A stretch of 64,000 nucleotides of DNA from Duganella sp. OV510. GTDB lineage: Bacteria > Pseudomonadota > Gammaproteobacteria > Burkholderiales > Burkholderiaceae_D. The position numbers were made by a program, and so were the translations under genes. The DNA is taken from assembly GCF_900100205.1 (NCBI RefSeq), contig NZ_FNEQ01000007.1:248001-312000 (forward strand), read 5' to 3'. This document shows positions 41,403 to 49,897 of the stretch, one piece after another. Position 1 is the stretch's first letter, and each line of letters opens with the position of its first letter. The notes below the pieces were generated by a model, which was not told the DNA's origin, ran no database searches, and was given only the letters and a program-made list of their open reading frames with translations.

Positions 41403-42389
41403 ATGGCAAAAATCGTATTCGGCATGGCAGTGCCGCATAGTGGCATGCTCGGCCAGGCTCCGGAAGACTGGCTGAAAAACGGCGAACGTGATCGCAATAA
41501 TCCGGAACTATGGTTCCGCAACCGCACCTGGACTTATCCGGAACTGGAAGCGCACCGCGCAGCAGCGTTCGAACAATACCTGACCATCGAAGAACGCACC
41601 GAGCGCGCCGCCCGCTGCCGCACTGCGCTGGACAAGATGGCGCAAGCCTACCGGGACGCAAAGATCGATGTGGCGATCATCCTCGGCAAAGACCAGAAGG
41701 AGATATTCCTCGACTTCTCGCCGTCGATCGCGATCTACAGCGGTGAGGAAGTGCATAACGGCCCGCCGCAACGCTCGGTGTATGCGCCGGACCATCATGT
41801 AACGCACCAGTGCCATCCTGGCCTGGCCAAGCACCTGATCGACAGCTTCCAGAAAGAGGGCTTCGACCTGACCGACCTGTTCCAGTGGCCGGACAACGTC
41901 TGGATGAAACCCCTGCCGGATTATCCGGTGGCGCCGCACGCCTACAGCTTTGTCTACCACCAGATCATGGATGACAATCCGCCGCCGCATGTGCCGATCA
42001 TCATGAACTGCTTCTATCCGCCGACGCAGCCATCCATGGCGCGCTGCATCGAGTTCGGCCGCGTGCTGCGGGATGCGGTCAAGGCCTGGCCGGAGGATGT
42101 CCGGGTTGGCATCTTCGCCTCCGGCGGCCTATCGCACTTCGTCAACGACGAGGAATTCGACCACAAGGTCATGAAGATGCTGGGCGAGTACGACTACCAA
42201 GGCCTGGCCGCCATTCCCGACGGTTACTACCAGTCCGGCACCTCGGAAATCAAGCTGTATGTCAGCGTGATGAAAGCCGTGGAAGAAACCGGCGCCGAAA
42301 TGACCGTGGTGGATTACGTCCCTTGCTGGCGCACTGCCGCCGGTACTGGCGAAGGCATGGGCTTCATGTACTGGAACGCCGAACAATAA
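41403..42389 (+). CDS. Extradiol ring-cleavage dioxygenase, LigB superfamily
   Basis: A 328-residue class III non-haem iron(II) dioxygenase. Expected iron ligands lie in FGMAVPHSGMLGQ and GIFASGGLSHFVNDEEFDH. The middle has DVAIILGKDQKEIFLDFSPS and the C-terminus WRTAAGTGEGMGFMYW, similar to protocatechuate/gallate dioxygenase beta-type subunits. It should open the ring of a catechol- or gallate-like acid next to a hydroxyl group, giving the substrate of the LigI/LigJ-like steps. No separate LigA-type small subunit is present, so it may act alone, as gallate dioxygenases with fused or single chains do. AAGGA precedes the ATG. Confidence 0.85.
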   Translation: MAKIVFGMAVPHSGMLGQAPEDWLKNGERDRNNPELWFRNRTWTYPELEAHRAAAFEQYLTIEERTERAARCRTALDKMAQAYRDAKIDVAIILGKDQKEIFLDFSPSIAIYSGEEVHNGPPQRSVYAPDHHVTHQCHPGLAKHLIDSFQKEGFDLTDLFQWPDNVWMKPLPDYPVAPHAYSFVYHQIMDDNPPPHVPIIMNCFYPPTQPSMARCIEFGRVLRDAVKAWPEDVRVGIFASGGLSHFVNDEEFDHKVMKMLGEYDYQGLAAIPDGYYQSGTSEIKLYVSVMKAVEETGAEMTVVDYVPCWRTAAGTGEGMGFMYWNAEQ

Positions 42390-42411
42390 CTGACAGATTA
42401 CGAGGAACATC

Positions 42412-43269
42412 ATGAGCAATATCCGCCTGAATGGCATCATCCGCGCCTGGGAACAAGGCAAGGTCGCTTTCACCGCCTTCTCCAAGATCGACAAGCAGTC
42501 CGCCATCGACATGAGCGACGCGCCGTATGACGGCATCGTGTTCGAGATGGAGCACAATCCCTACGACGTTTCGGCGCTGGGCGATTCGCTGCAGTACCTG
42601 TTGAACCGCAAGCAGATCGCCACCGCTGGCTCGCTAGCGCCGCAAGTGACGCCGCTGGCGCGTATTCCGGCCAATGGCGTCGAGATGAATCAGTCGTTCG
42701 CCAAGCAGGTGCTGGATCGTGGTGTGTATGGTGTCATCACGCCGCACGTGGCGACCGTGGAGCAGGCGTATAACGCGGTGGCGTCGTGCCGTTACGCGCG
42801 GCCGAAGAACGCGCCGCTGTACGAGCCGAAAGGCGTGCGTGGCGATGGCCCGATGAACGCCTCGCGCTACTGGGGCCTGACGCAGCAGGAGTATTACGCC
42901 AGGGCCGACGTGTGGCCGCTGGCGCCGCAAGGCGAAATCCTGTGCGGCCTGATGATCGAATCGACGCAGGCGATCCAGAACCTGGACGACATGCTGGCCA
43001 ATGTACCGGGTATCGGTTTCGTGCTGATCGGCGAAGGGGATCTGTCGCAGGAACTGGGCCTGGCGCGCCAGTATGATCACCCGGAGGTGCTGGCCGCCAT
43101 GGGGCAAATTGTCGCGACTTGCCACAAGCACGGTGTCAAGGTCGGCAACCCGCACGTCACCGCCAACAATTACGAGCGTCTGCTGAAGGAAGGATATAGC
43201 TTCCTGATGTCGGCGCCGCAGCGCAGCTACGGCGTGATCGGCAAGGCGCGCGAAATGGCGGGGTACTAA
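42412..43269 (+). CDS. HpcH/HpaI family aldolase
   Basis: A 285-residue metal-dependent class II aldolase/citrate-lyase-like protein: YDGIVFEMEHNPYDVSALG, PLARIPANGVEMNQSFAKQV, LDRGVYGVITPHVATVEQA and GIGFVLIGEGDLSQELGL. Family members split 4-hydroxy-2-oxo acids to pyruvate plus an aldehyde or keto acid. Here it may cleave the LigJ product (4-carboxy-4-hydroxy-2-oxoadipate) to pyruvate and oxaloacetate, replacing the LigK-type aldolase that is absent. That substrate is inferred from context. Confidence 0.82.
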   Translation: MSNIRLNGIIRAWEQGKVAFTAFSKIDKQSAIDMSDAPYDGIVFEMEHNPYDVSALGDSLQYLLNRKQIATAGSLAPQVTPLARIPANGVEMNQSFAKQVLDRGVYGVITPHVATVEQAYNAVASCRYARPKNAPLYEPKGVRGDGPMNASRYWGLTQQEYYARADVWPLAPQGEILCGLMIESTQAIQNLDDMLANVPGIGFVLIGEGDLSQELGLARQYDHPEVLAAMGQIVATCHKHGVKVGNPHVTANNYERLLKEGYSFLMSAPQRSYGVIGKAREMAGY

Positions 43270-43270
43270 G

Positions 43271-44848
43271 ATGAACGGCGCCGAAAGCCTGGTCAAGACG
43301 CTGACTGATCAGGGTGTCGATATCTGCTTCGCCAATCCTGGCACCTCGGAAATGCACTTCCTGAAGGCGCTGGAGAATCCGCGCATGCGCAGCGTGTTGT
43401 GCCTGTTCGAAGGCGTCTGTACCGGTGCGGCGGATGGCTACTACCGCATGAAGGGCACGCCGGCTTCCACGCTGCTGCACCTGGGCCCCGGCCTGGCGAA
43501 TGGGCTGGCGAATATCCACAACGCCAAACGCGCGTCGTCCGGCATGGTGAACATCGTCGGCGAGCATTCGGCATCGCACCTGAAATATGATCCGCCGCTG
43601 ACGTCGGACATTGAAGGCCTCGCCCGGCCACTCAGCCATTGGGTGCGCCGTGTCGAGTCGCCGCATTCCGTGGCTTGGGACGTCAGTACGGCTATCGGGA
43701 AAGCCAGCGAGCATCCCGGCAAGATTGCCACGCTACTGCTGCCCGGCGATGCATCGTGGCAGGAAGCCAGCCCACTTCCCGCCGATGCTAGCGCCTGGCG
43801 TGGCACGCCGGCCGGCGTGCCTGACGCGCCACAGATAAAACGTCCCGAGCCAGCACGGGTGGAGGCTATCGCCAAGGTGCTGCGCTCCGGCGAGCCGACG
43901 CTGGTCATACTGGCCAACCGCGCCACGCGCGGCGAAGCAGTGGAACTGGCCGGCAAGCTGAAAGCCGCCACCGGTTGCCGCCTGGCGACGCAGTTCTTCA
44001 CCTCCCGCATCGAGCGCGGCGCCGGCCGCGTCACGCTGGAACGCATTCCCTACGCTGTGCCACAGGCGCTGGAATTCCTCAAAGGCTTCAAGCACATCAT
44101 CACGCTGGAAACCACCGAACCGATCGCCTTCTTCAGCTACCCGGACAAACCGTCGCTGCTGAAAGCTCCCGGCACCACGGTTCACGCGCTGAGCGAAGCC
44201 GACGAAGACAGCGCCGCCGCCCTGCAAATGCTGCTGTACGCACTGGACGCCAGCACGACAAAAGCGGTGCTGCAACCACGCGCCGAAGCCATCGCGCCAC
44301 AAGGCGCGCTGAACCCGGCCAGCATCGCCGCCGCCCTGGCCGCCGCGCTGCCCGAGCACTGCATCCTGGTCGATGAATCGCTGACCACCGGCCGCGAAAC
44401 CATGGGCCTGACTGTCGGCGCCGCGCCGCATGACCTGATCAACAACATGGGCGGTTCTATCGGCTATGGCACGCCGGTCGCCACCGGCGCCGCACTTGCC
44501 TGCCCGGACCGGCGCGTGTTCTGCATGGTCGGCGACGGCAGCGCCATGTACACCATCCAGTCGCTGTGGACGCAAGCGCGTGAAGGACTGAACGTCACCA
44601 CCATCATCTTTGCCAACAACAGCTACGCCATCCTGAAAGCAGAATACGCCAACATGGGCGCCGGTGCCCCCGGCCCGCAAGCGCTGGCGATGATCGACAT
44701 CGACAAGCCTCGCATCGACTGGCTGGCCATGGCTACGAGCATGGGCGTACCCGCCGTCTCCGTCGACACCGCCGAAGGCTTCCACAAGGCGATGGTGAAC
44801 TCCGCGCGCGAACAAGGCCCGACCCTGATCGAAGTCCGCCTGTACTAA
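43271..44848 (+). CDS. Thiamine-diphosphate-dependent enzyme (acetolactate synthase / benzoylformate decarboxylase-like)
   Basis: A 525-residue ThDP enzyme with a PYR domain (VDICFANPGTSEMHF; the catalytic Glu in LCLFEGVCTGAADGYYRM), a central domain and a PP domain with the cofactor motif GDGSAMYTIQSLWTQAREGL ending at NN in IIFANNSY. Members decarboxylate or ligate 2-oxo acids. It starts one base after the aldolase stop, so it is translationally coupled. Because the operon makes oxo-acids, it may decarboxylate one of them, but neither substrate nor product can be named from sequence. Confidence 0.85.
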   Translation: MNGAESLVKTLTDQGVDICFANPGTSEMHFLKALENPRMRSVLCLFEGVCTGAADGYYRMKGTPASTLLHLGPGLANGLANIHNAKRASSGMVNIVGEHSASHLKYDPPLTSDIEGLARPLSHWVRRVESPHSVAWDVSTAIGKASEHPGKIATLLLPGDASWQEASPLPADASAWRGTPAGVPDAPQIKRPEPARVEAIAKVLRSGEPTLVILANRATRGEAVELAGKLKAATGCRLATQFFTSRIERGAGRVTLERIPYAVPQALEFLKGFKHIITLETTEPIAFFSYPDKPSLLKAPGTTVHALSEADEDSAAALQMLLYALDASTTKAVLQPRAEAIAPQGALNPASIAAALAAALPEHCILVDESLTTGRETMGLTVGAAPHDLINNMGGSIGYGTPVATGAALACPDRRVFCMVGDGSAMYTIQSLWTQAREGLNVTTIIFANNSYAILKAEYANMGAGAPGPQALAMIDIDKPRIDWLAMATSMGVPAVSVDTAEGFHKAMVNSAREQGPTLIEVRLY

Positions 44849-44861
44849 CCAAGGAACCCCT

Positions 44862-45740
44862 ATGACCACCGTATTACGCACCAATCTCTCCGAATACAAA
44901 GTAAGCAAGGCTCTGCTGGACGGCCGCGTTTCGTCAGACATCGTCAAGCTGGATTTCTGCGGCCCGACGCCGGCGCACAACGGCTTCAAGGCCATGGTGC
45001 GCGAAAACAAATTCGATGCCGGCGAACTGGCCATTGTCACCTTCCTGCAAGCGAAAGCCTACGGCAAGCCTTACGTGCTGCTGCCGGCGCCGATCTCCGG
45101 TCGCTTCCAGCACCACTGCGCAGGCTTCAATATCGATTTCGGCCACCTCGATCCGAAAGACATTGAAGGCCGCGAGGTCGGCGTGCGTACCTATACGCAA
45201 ACCACCGCGCTGTGGATACGCGGCATCCTGCGCCACGAGTACGGCGTCGACCTGGACAAGGTGATCTGGCGCACGCTGGGGGATGGCCACCTGGCCGAAT
45301 ACAGCGATCCCTCCAACTGCGTACGTCTGCCCGCCGGCGCGTCGATCCCCGACATGATGATGAAAGGCGAACTGGCGGCCGCCCTGCTCGGCGAAGACAT
45401 GCCGAAGGACGAGCGCGTGCGCACGCTGGTGCCGGACGCGCACAACGCCGCCATCAAATGGTTCGAACGCGAAGGCGTCGTGCCGGTCAATCACTTCTTC
45501 GTCGTCCATGCAGACGTGTCGAAGAAGAATCCGGACGTGGTGCGCGAAATCTACCGAATGCTTATCCAGGGCCGCCAACAGGCAGAGGGCGGCGTGCCGG
45601 CCATCTTCCCGCCGATCGGGCTGGAAGCCAACCGCAAGGGCATCCAGATGGCGATTGACTGGGCCCTCGATCAAAAAATTATCCCGCGACGCCTGTCGGT
45701 CGACGAACTGTTCGACGACATCACCGGCAGCCTCGGATAA
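44862..45740 (+). CDS. 4,5-dihydroxyphthalate decarboxylase-like protein 2 (Pht5 family)
   Basis: A 292-residue cytoplasmic paralogue of the first gene in the operon, clearly related but divergent. Compare FKAMVRENKFDAGELAIVTF with FRRMVREVEFDACELAPTTY, and IEGREVGVRTYTQTTALWIR with LEGKKVGVRAYSVTTGVWNR. There is no signal peptide. AAGGA precedes the ATG. Two such proteins suggest either two decarboxylation steps (a di- or tricarboxylic aromatic substrate) or a hetero-oligomer. The exact reaction is inferred. Confidence 0.78.
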   Translation: MTTVLRTNLSEYKVSKALLDGRVSSDIVKLDFCGPTPAHNGFKAMVRENKFDAGELAIVTFLQAKAYGKPYVLLPAPISGRFQHHCAGFNIDFGHLDPKDIEGREVGVRTYTQTTALWIRGILRHEYGVDLDKVIWRTLGDGHLAEYSDPSNCVRLPAGASIPDMMMKGELAAALLGEDMPKDERVRTLVPDAHNAAIKWFEREGVVPVNHFFVVHADVSKKNPDVVREIYRMLIQGRQQAEGGVPAIFPPIGLEANRKGIQMAIDWALDQKIIPRRLSVDELFDDITGSLG

Positions 45741-45780
45741 AAAGCAGTGCCCGTTCAAAAACTAAAACAACGGAGACAAA

Positions 45781-47346
45781 ATGAAAAAAGCAGCAATCGC
45801 ATCCGCCATCGCCACGATGATGACGGGCGCCACAGTCCATGCAGCAGACCTGAATCCCGGCGGCGAATGGCAAATTCGCTGGGATAATACCCTCAAGTAC
45901 AGTGCCGGCGCGCGCGTCGAAGCGCGTGACCCAGCACTGATTACCGGCGCCACGAAAGTCAATAACGACGATGGTGACCGCAACTTCAGTACCGGCCTGA
46001 TTTCGAGTCGCTACGACCTGCTGACCGAGTTCGACATCCAGAAGGACGGCTTTGGCCTGCGCCTGAGCGGCGCGGCATGGTATGACTCGGTGTACAACCG
46101 CGCCACGGCCAACTACGCCAGCAGCAGCAACAACGTCAGCCGCCCGGCCAACCAGTTCTCGCCGGAGACACAGCGCATCGCCGGCCGCAACGCCGAGATG
46201 CTGGACTGGTTTGTCTTTGGCCGCAACCAGATCGGCGACGCGACGCTGTCCTACCGCCTCGGTCAGCACTCGCTGATCTGGGGCACCACGCTGTTCTTCG
46301 GCATGAACGGCATGGCCAAGGGCATGGCGCCGATCGACCTGTACAAGCTGTCGATTCCAGGCACGCAGGCCAAGGAAACCACGATTCCTGTGCCGCAGCT
46401 GTCCAGCACCCTGCAGCTAACCAATGACACCAGCGTCGAAGCTTATGTACAGTTCAAGTACCGCCCTACCCGCCTGCATCCGGCCGGCAGCTACCTGAGC
46501 GCGACCGACATGCTGGGCGACGGCGCCGAATCGATGTACGCCGGTCCGCTGAAACTGAAGAAAATGGGACTGGTCAAAGGCGACCTGCCGAACAACTTCG
46601 GCTTCGCGCTGAACACCCGCAGCGAGACGCTGGACGCCGACCTGGGCTTCTACGCCACGCGCTACAACGACGCTTCCACGCAGGTGGTAACGCAAGCGGC
46701 GACGCAGCGTTATTACCTGGCCGTGCCGAATGGCGTGCGCGCTTTCGGCGCCAGCATCTCGCGCCTGGTAGGCATCGCCAACGTTGGCCTGGAGGTGTCG
46801 GTGCGTGACGGCCAGCCGCTGGTGGCCAAGCAAGGCACGGTAGTGCTGCCGGTCGGCCAGACTGCCGCCTGGCTGAACGACAATACGCCTTATCCTACCG
46901 GCCGTACTTCGCACCTCAACCTGTCCACCACCATCGTCAGCGGCGCAACGGGCGCGTGGGATGGTTTGGCGGTGGTTGGCGAGCTGTCGGCCAATCATCT
47001 GAACAGCGTGAAGGAAAACGCCGCCAAGGTCGACACCGCACTCAATACCACCAGCTACGGCGGCCGCATTGTTGTGACGCCGACCTGGTATCAGGTGGCA
47101 TCCGGACTGGATTTGAGCGTGCCGGTCAATGTGGGCTGGTCGTTCAAGGGGCGCTCGGTGATTGACACCGCGTTTCCGTTCTCCGGCAGCCCGGACAAGG
47201 GCGGCGAGATCGCGGTCGGTGTGACCGGCACTTACCTGACCAGGTACATCGCCAACCTGACCTTCATCAATTATCGCGGCAAGGCCACCAGCCAACCGCT
47301 GCTGGATCGCGACTATGTGCGTTTCAGCCTGCAAACCAGCTTCTGA
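45781..47346 (+). CDS. DUF1302-family outer-membrane protein
   Basis: A 521-residue predicted beta-barrel. The signal peptide is MKKAAIASAIATMMTGATVHA. The mature part starts with GGEWQIRWDNTLKYSAGARV, alternates polar and hydrophobic residues throughout, and ends in RFSLQTSF with a C-terminal phenylalanine, the BAM recognition hallmark. DUF1302 proteins co-occur with DUF1329 proteins and RND pumps in clusters for poorly soluble substrates (my recollection). It probably forms the outer-membrane pore for the operon's substrate. GGAG precedes the start. Confidence 0.85.
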   Translation: MKKAAIASAIATMMTGATVHAADLNPGGEWQIRWDNTLKYSAGARVEARDPALITGATKVNNDDGDRNFSTGLISSRYDLLTEFDIQKDGFGLRLSGAAWYDSVYNRATANYASSSNNVSRPANQFSPETQRIAGRNAEMLDWFVFGRNQIGDATLSYRLGQHSLIWGTTLFFGMNGMAKGMAPIDLYKLSIPGTQAKETTIPVPQLSSTLQLTNDTSVEAYVQFKYRPTRLHPAGSYLSATDMLGDGAESMYAGPLKLKKMGLVKGDLPNNFGFALNTRSETLDADLGFYATRYNDASTQVVTQAATQRYYLAVPNGVRAFGASISRLVGIANVGLEVSVRDGQPLVAKQGTVVLPVGQTAAWLNDNTPYPTGRTSHLNLSTTIVSGATGAWDGLAVVGELSANHLNSVKENAAKVDTALNTTSYGGRIVVTPTWYQVASGLDLSVPVNVGWSFKGRSVIDTAFPFSGSPDKGGEIAVGVTGTYLTRYIANLTFINYRGKATSQPLLDRDYVRFSLQTSF

Positions 47347-47364
47347 TCAAGAGGAGACATCAAG

Positions 47365-48705
47365 ATGAAAAAGAATATCAGCACCTGGCTGGCACTCGGC
47401 CTGGCCTCCATCGTCGCCACCGCTGCGGCACAGGCCCCCAACCTGAAATCCGGTGCGCTGACGCCGATGGGCGCGGAACGCGCCGGCAACAAGGATGGCA
47501 GCATTCCGGCATGGGACGGCAAGGCCGTCGACACCAAACCGGGCGCGGACAACAAGCGTCCTGACCCTTACGCCAGCGAGAAGCCGGTGCTGGCGATTAA
47601 TGCGGCCAATGTCGCGCAGTATGCGGACAAGCTGAGTGACGGCACCAGGGCGCTGCTGGCGAAATGGCCGGGCATGCGTATCGATGTCTATCCATCGCAC
47701 CGCAGCGCGGTGTTCTCGCAGGCGATCTACGATGCGGTGGCCGCCAACGCCACGCGCGCCAAGCTGACCAACGGCGGCCTCACTGTGGAAGGTGCTTATG
47801 GCGGCATTCCGTTCCCGGTACCGAAGAATGGTCATGAGGCCTTGTGGAATCACATGCTGAGCTATCGCGGCCAGCTGACCACCTTCACCGCCGACAAATA
47901 CGTGATGACCTCCGGCGGCGATCGCGTGCTGACCAATCGCCAGCGCACCAACCTGGCGTATCCGTACTATGACCCGAAAGGCAAGCCGGATGGTTTCAGC
48001 GGTGAGTGGGCACGCGCTCGCCTGGATGTCACCGAACCGCCAGCCAACGCCGGCCAGGCGTTGATGACCATCGACTATGTCGACAACTACACCAGGCCGA
48101 AGGACGGCTGGCAATACGTGCCGGGCCAGCGACGCGTGCGCAAGTCGCCGTCGCTGGTGTACGACACGCCGGATGCCTCCGCCGCCGGCCTGGCCAACTT
48201 CGACGATGTGAACCTGTTCATTGGCGCGCAGGATCGTTATGAGGTCAAACTGATGGGCAAGAAGGAGATCTACATCCCATATAACAACAATGGTTTGTTC
48301 CGCAAGCCGGTAAATGCGGTGATCGGCAAGGGCACGCTGAATCCGGATGCGGTGCGCTGGGAACTGCATCGCGTGTGGGTGCTGGAGGCGTCACTGGCCA
48401 ACGGCAAACGCAACGTTGCAGCCAAGCGCCGCCTGTATCTGGACGAAGATACCTGGCAAGCCGTGCTGGCCGATACCTGGGATGCACAGGGCAAGCTGTG
48501 GAAGACCGGCCAGGCCTATACGCTGCTTGCCGGCGATGAGCCATCGGCCAGCACCTTGAGCTACACCTGGTACGACTTGCTGTCCGGCGGCTGGGTGTAT
48601 GCGGCGGCGATCAACGAGACCGGCGGCGTGTCGTATCAGGACTACGACGCCAGGCAGCTGAGCAAGTTCACCTCCAGCGCGCTGGCCAGCGGCGGCGTGC
48701 GCTGA
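47365..48705 (+). CDS. DUF1329-family periplasmic protein (LolB-like fold)
   Basis: A 446-residue exported protein with signal peptide MKKNISTWLALGLASIVATA and the family start LTPMGAERAGNKDGSIPAWD. Further landmarks are GGIPFPVPKNGHEALWNHML, PGQRRVRKSPSLVYDTPD and KRRLYLDEDTWQAVLADTWD. The family is thought to shuttle hydrophobic compounds in the periplasm and nearly always follows a DUF1302 gene, as here (18 bp gap, GAGGAG before the start). Confidence 0.86.
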   Translation: MKKNISTWLALGLASIVATAAAQAPNLKSGALTPMGAERAGNKDGSIPAWDGKAVDTKPGADNKRPDPYASEKPVLAINAANVAQYADKLSDGTRALLAKWPGMRIDVYPSHRSAVFSQAIYDAVAANATRAKLTNGGLTVEGAYGGIPFPVPKNGHEALWNHMLSYRGQLTTFTADKYVMTSGGDRVLTNRQRTNLAYPYYDPKGKPDGFSGEWARARLDVTEPPANAGQALMTIDYVDNYTRPKDGWQYVPGQRRVRKSPSLVYDTPDASAAGLANFDDVNLFIGAQDRYEVKLMGKKEIYIPYNNNGLFRKPVNAVIGKGTLNPDAVRWELHRVWVLEASLANGKRNVAAKRRLYLDEDTWQAVLADTWDAQGKLWKTGQAYTLLAGDEPSASTLSYTWYDLLSGGWVYAAAINETGGVSYQDYDARQLSKFTSSALASGGVR

Positions 48706-48706
48706 T

Positions 48707-49897
48707 ATGAAGCCGTTCAGCATCAAACATCGACTGCCAGCGGCCGCAATGCTGGCGGCTTGCGCTGCTGGCTGGTGCGGCGCCAGCAGCGCGACGGCTG
48801 CGGCCAAGGCGCTGCCGGCTGCGTTGCAGCGGCCGGCACTGAAGGTGGCACGGCCGGAGCAGGCCAACCTGATGGCGGTGGTCCGCGCCGGCAACCGCCT
48901 GGTGGCGGCCGGTGAACGTGGGCTCATCATCTATTCGGACGACTCCGGCCATCACTGGACACAAGCGCAAGTACCGGTCAGCGTCACGCTGACCGCGCTG
49001 CGCTTCGTCAATGAGCGTGACGGCTGGGCAGTCGGCAATATGGGAGCGATCCTGCGCAGCACCGATGGTGGCACAAGCTGGAAGCGCGTCTTCGATGGCC
49101 AGCAGGCCGCTGCCCTGGCAGAGCAGGCCGCGCAAGCCGCATGGGACGCCGCCAAGCCAGATCCCAACGACGCCGAGCATCCTCTGAACCTGCTGCTGGA
49201 AGACGCTCACCGCCTGGTGGACGAAGGCGCCGACAAGCCCTTCCTCGACCTGCGCCTGCAAGTCGATGGCTCGGTGCTGGCTGTTGGCGCCTACGGACTG
49301 GCCTACTCCAGCGCGGACGACGGCAAGACCTGGCAGGCCCTGATGAAGAACCTGCCGAATCCAAACGGCGCCACCTACTACGGCATCGCCGAACGCCAGC
49401 AGGAACAATATCTGTTTGGCGAACAAGGCGTGTTACTGCGCACCGCCACGCCTGGTGCAGCGTTCGCCGCACAAACATCACCAGCCAGCGGCAGCCTGTT
49501 TGGCGGCCTTACTACCCGCCAGGGCACGCTGATGCTGTATGGATTGCGCGGCAAAGTCTATCGCAGTGGCGAAGCGGGCGCCGATTGGACCGAGGTGCAG
49601 ACACCAGTCGACGCCTCGCTGATCACCGGCCTGCAACTGCCGGATAACACCGTGCTGCTGCTCGGCTCCGCCGGCCAGATTGTCGCCAGCAAGGACCAGG
49701 GACAAAGCTTTACCGCGCTGCCGCTGAAGACCCGTTTCCCGTTCACCGGTGCCACCGTCGCGCCGAACGGCACGCTCATCATCACCGGCACACGCGGCCT
49801 GCTGCGCCTCCCCGCCACCAGTGCGACCGCAACGACGGACGGCGCCCCTTCCAGCCGCGCCACGCCAGCCCTTACTTCTAAAGCCGCAAAGCCATGA
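48707..49897 (+). CDS. YCF48/BNR-like beta-propeller exported protein
   Basis: A 396-residue protein with an N-terminal signal segment (LPAAAMLAACAAGWCGASSA) and propeller repeats such as AAGERGLIIYSDDSGHHWTQ, WAVGNMGAILRSTDGGTSWK and AYGLAYSSADDGKTWQALMK. These resemble photosystem II assembly factor YCF48. Outside phototrophs, such proteins accompany RND pumps in this four-gene set. It starts one base after the DUF1329 stop, and its stop overlaps the RND gene by four bases. Confidence 0.85.
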   Translation: MKPFSIKHRLPAAAMLAACAAGWCGASSATAAAKALPAALQRPALKVARPEQANLMAVVRAGNRLVAAGERGLIIYSDDSGHHWTQAQVPVSVTLTALRFVNERDGWAVGNMGAILRSTDGGTSWKRVFDGQQAAALAEQAAQAAWDAAKPDPNDAEHPLNLLLEDAHRLVDEGADKPFLDLRLQVDGSVLAVGAYGLAYSSADDGKTWQALMKNLPNPNGATYYGIAERQQEQYLFGEQGVLLRTATPGAAFAAQTSPASGSLFGGLTTRQGTLMLYGLRGKVYRSGEAGADWTEVQTPVDASLITGLQLPDNTVLLLGSAGQIVASKDQGQSFTALPLKTRFPFTGATVAPNGTLIITGTRGLLRLPATSATATTDGAPSSRATPALTSKAAKP

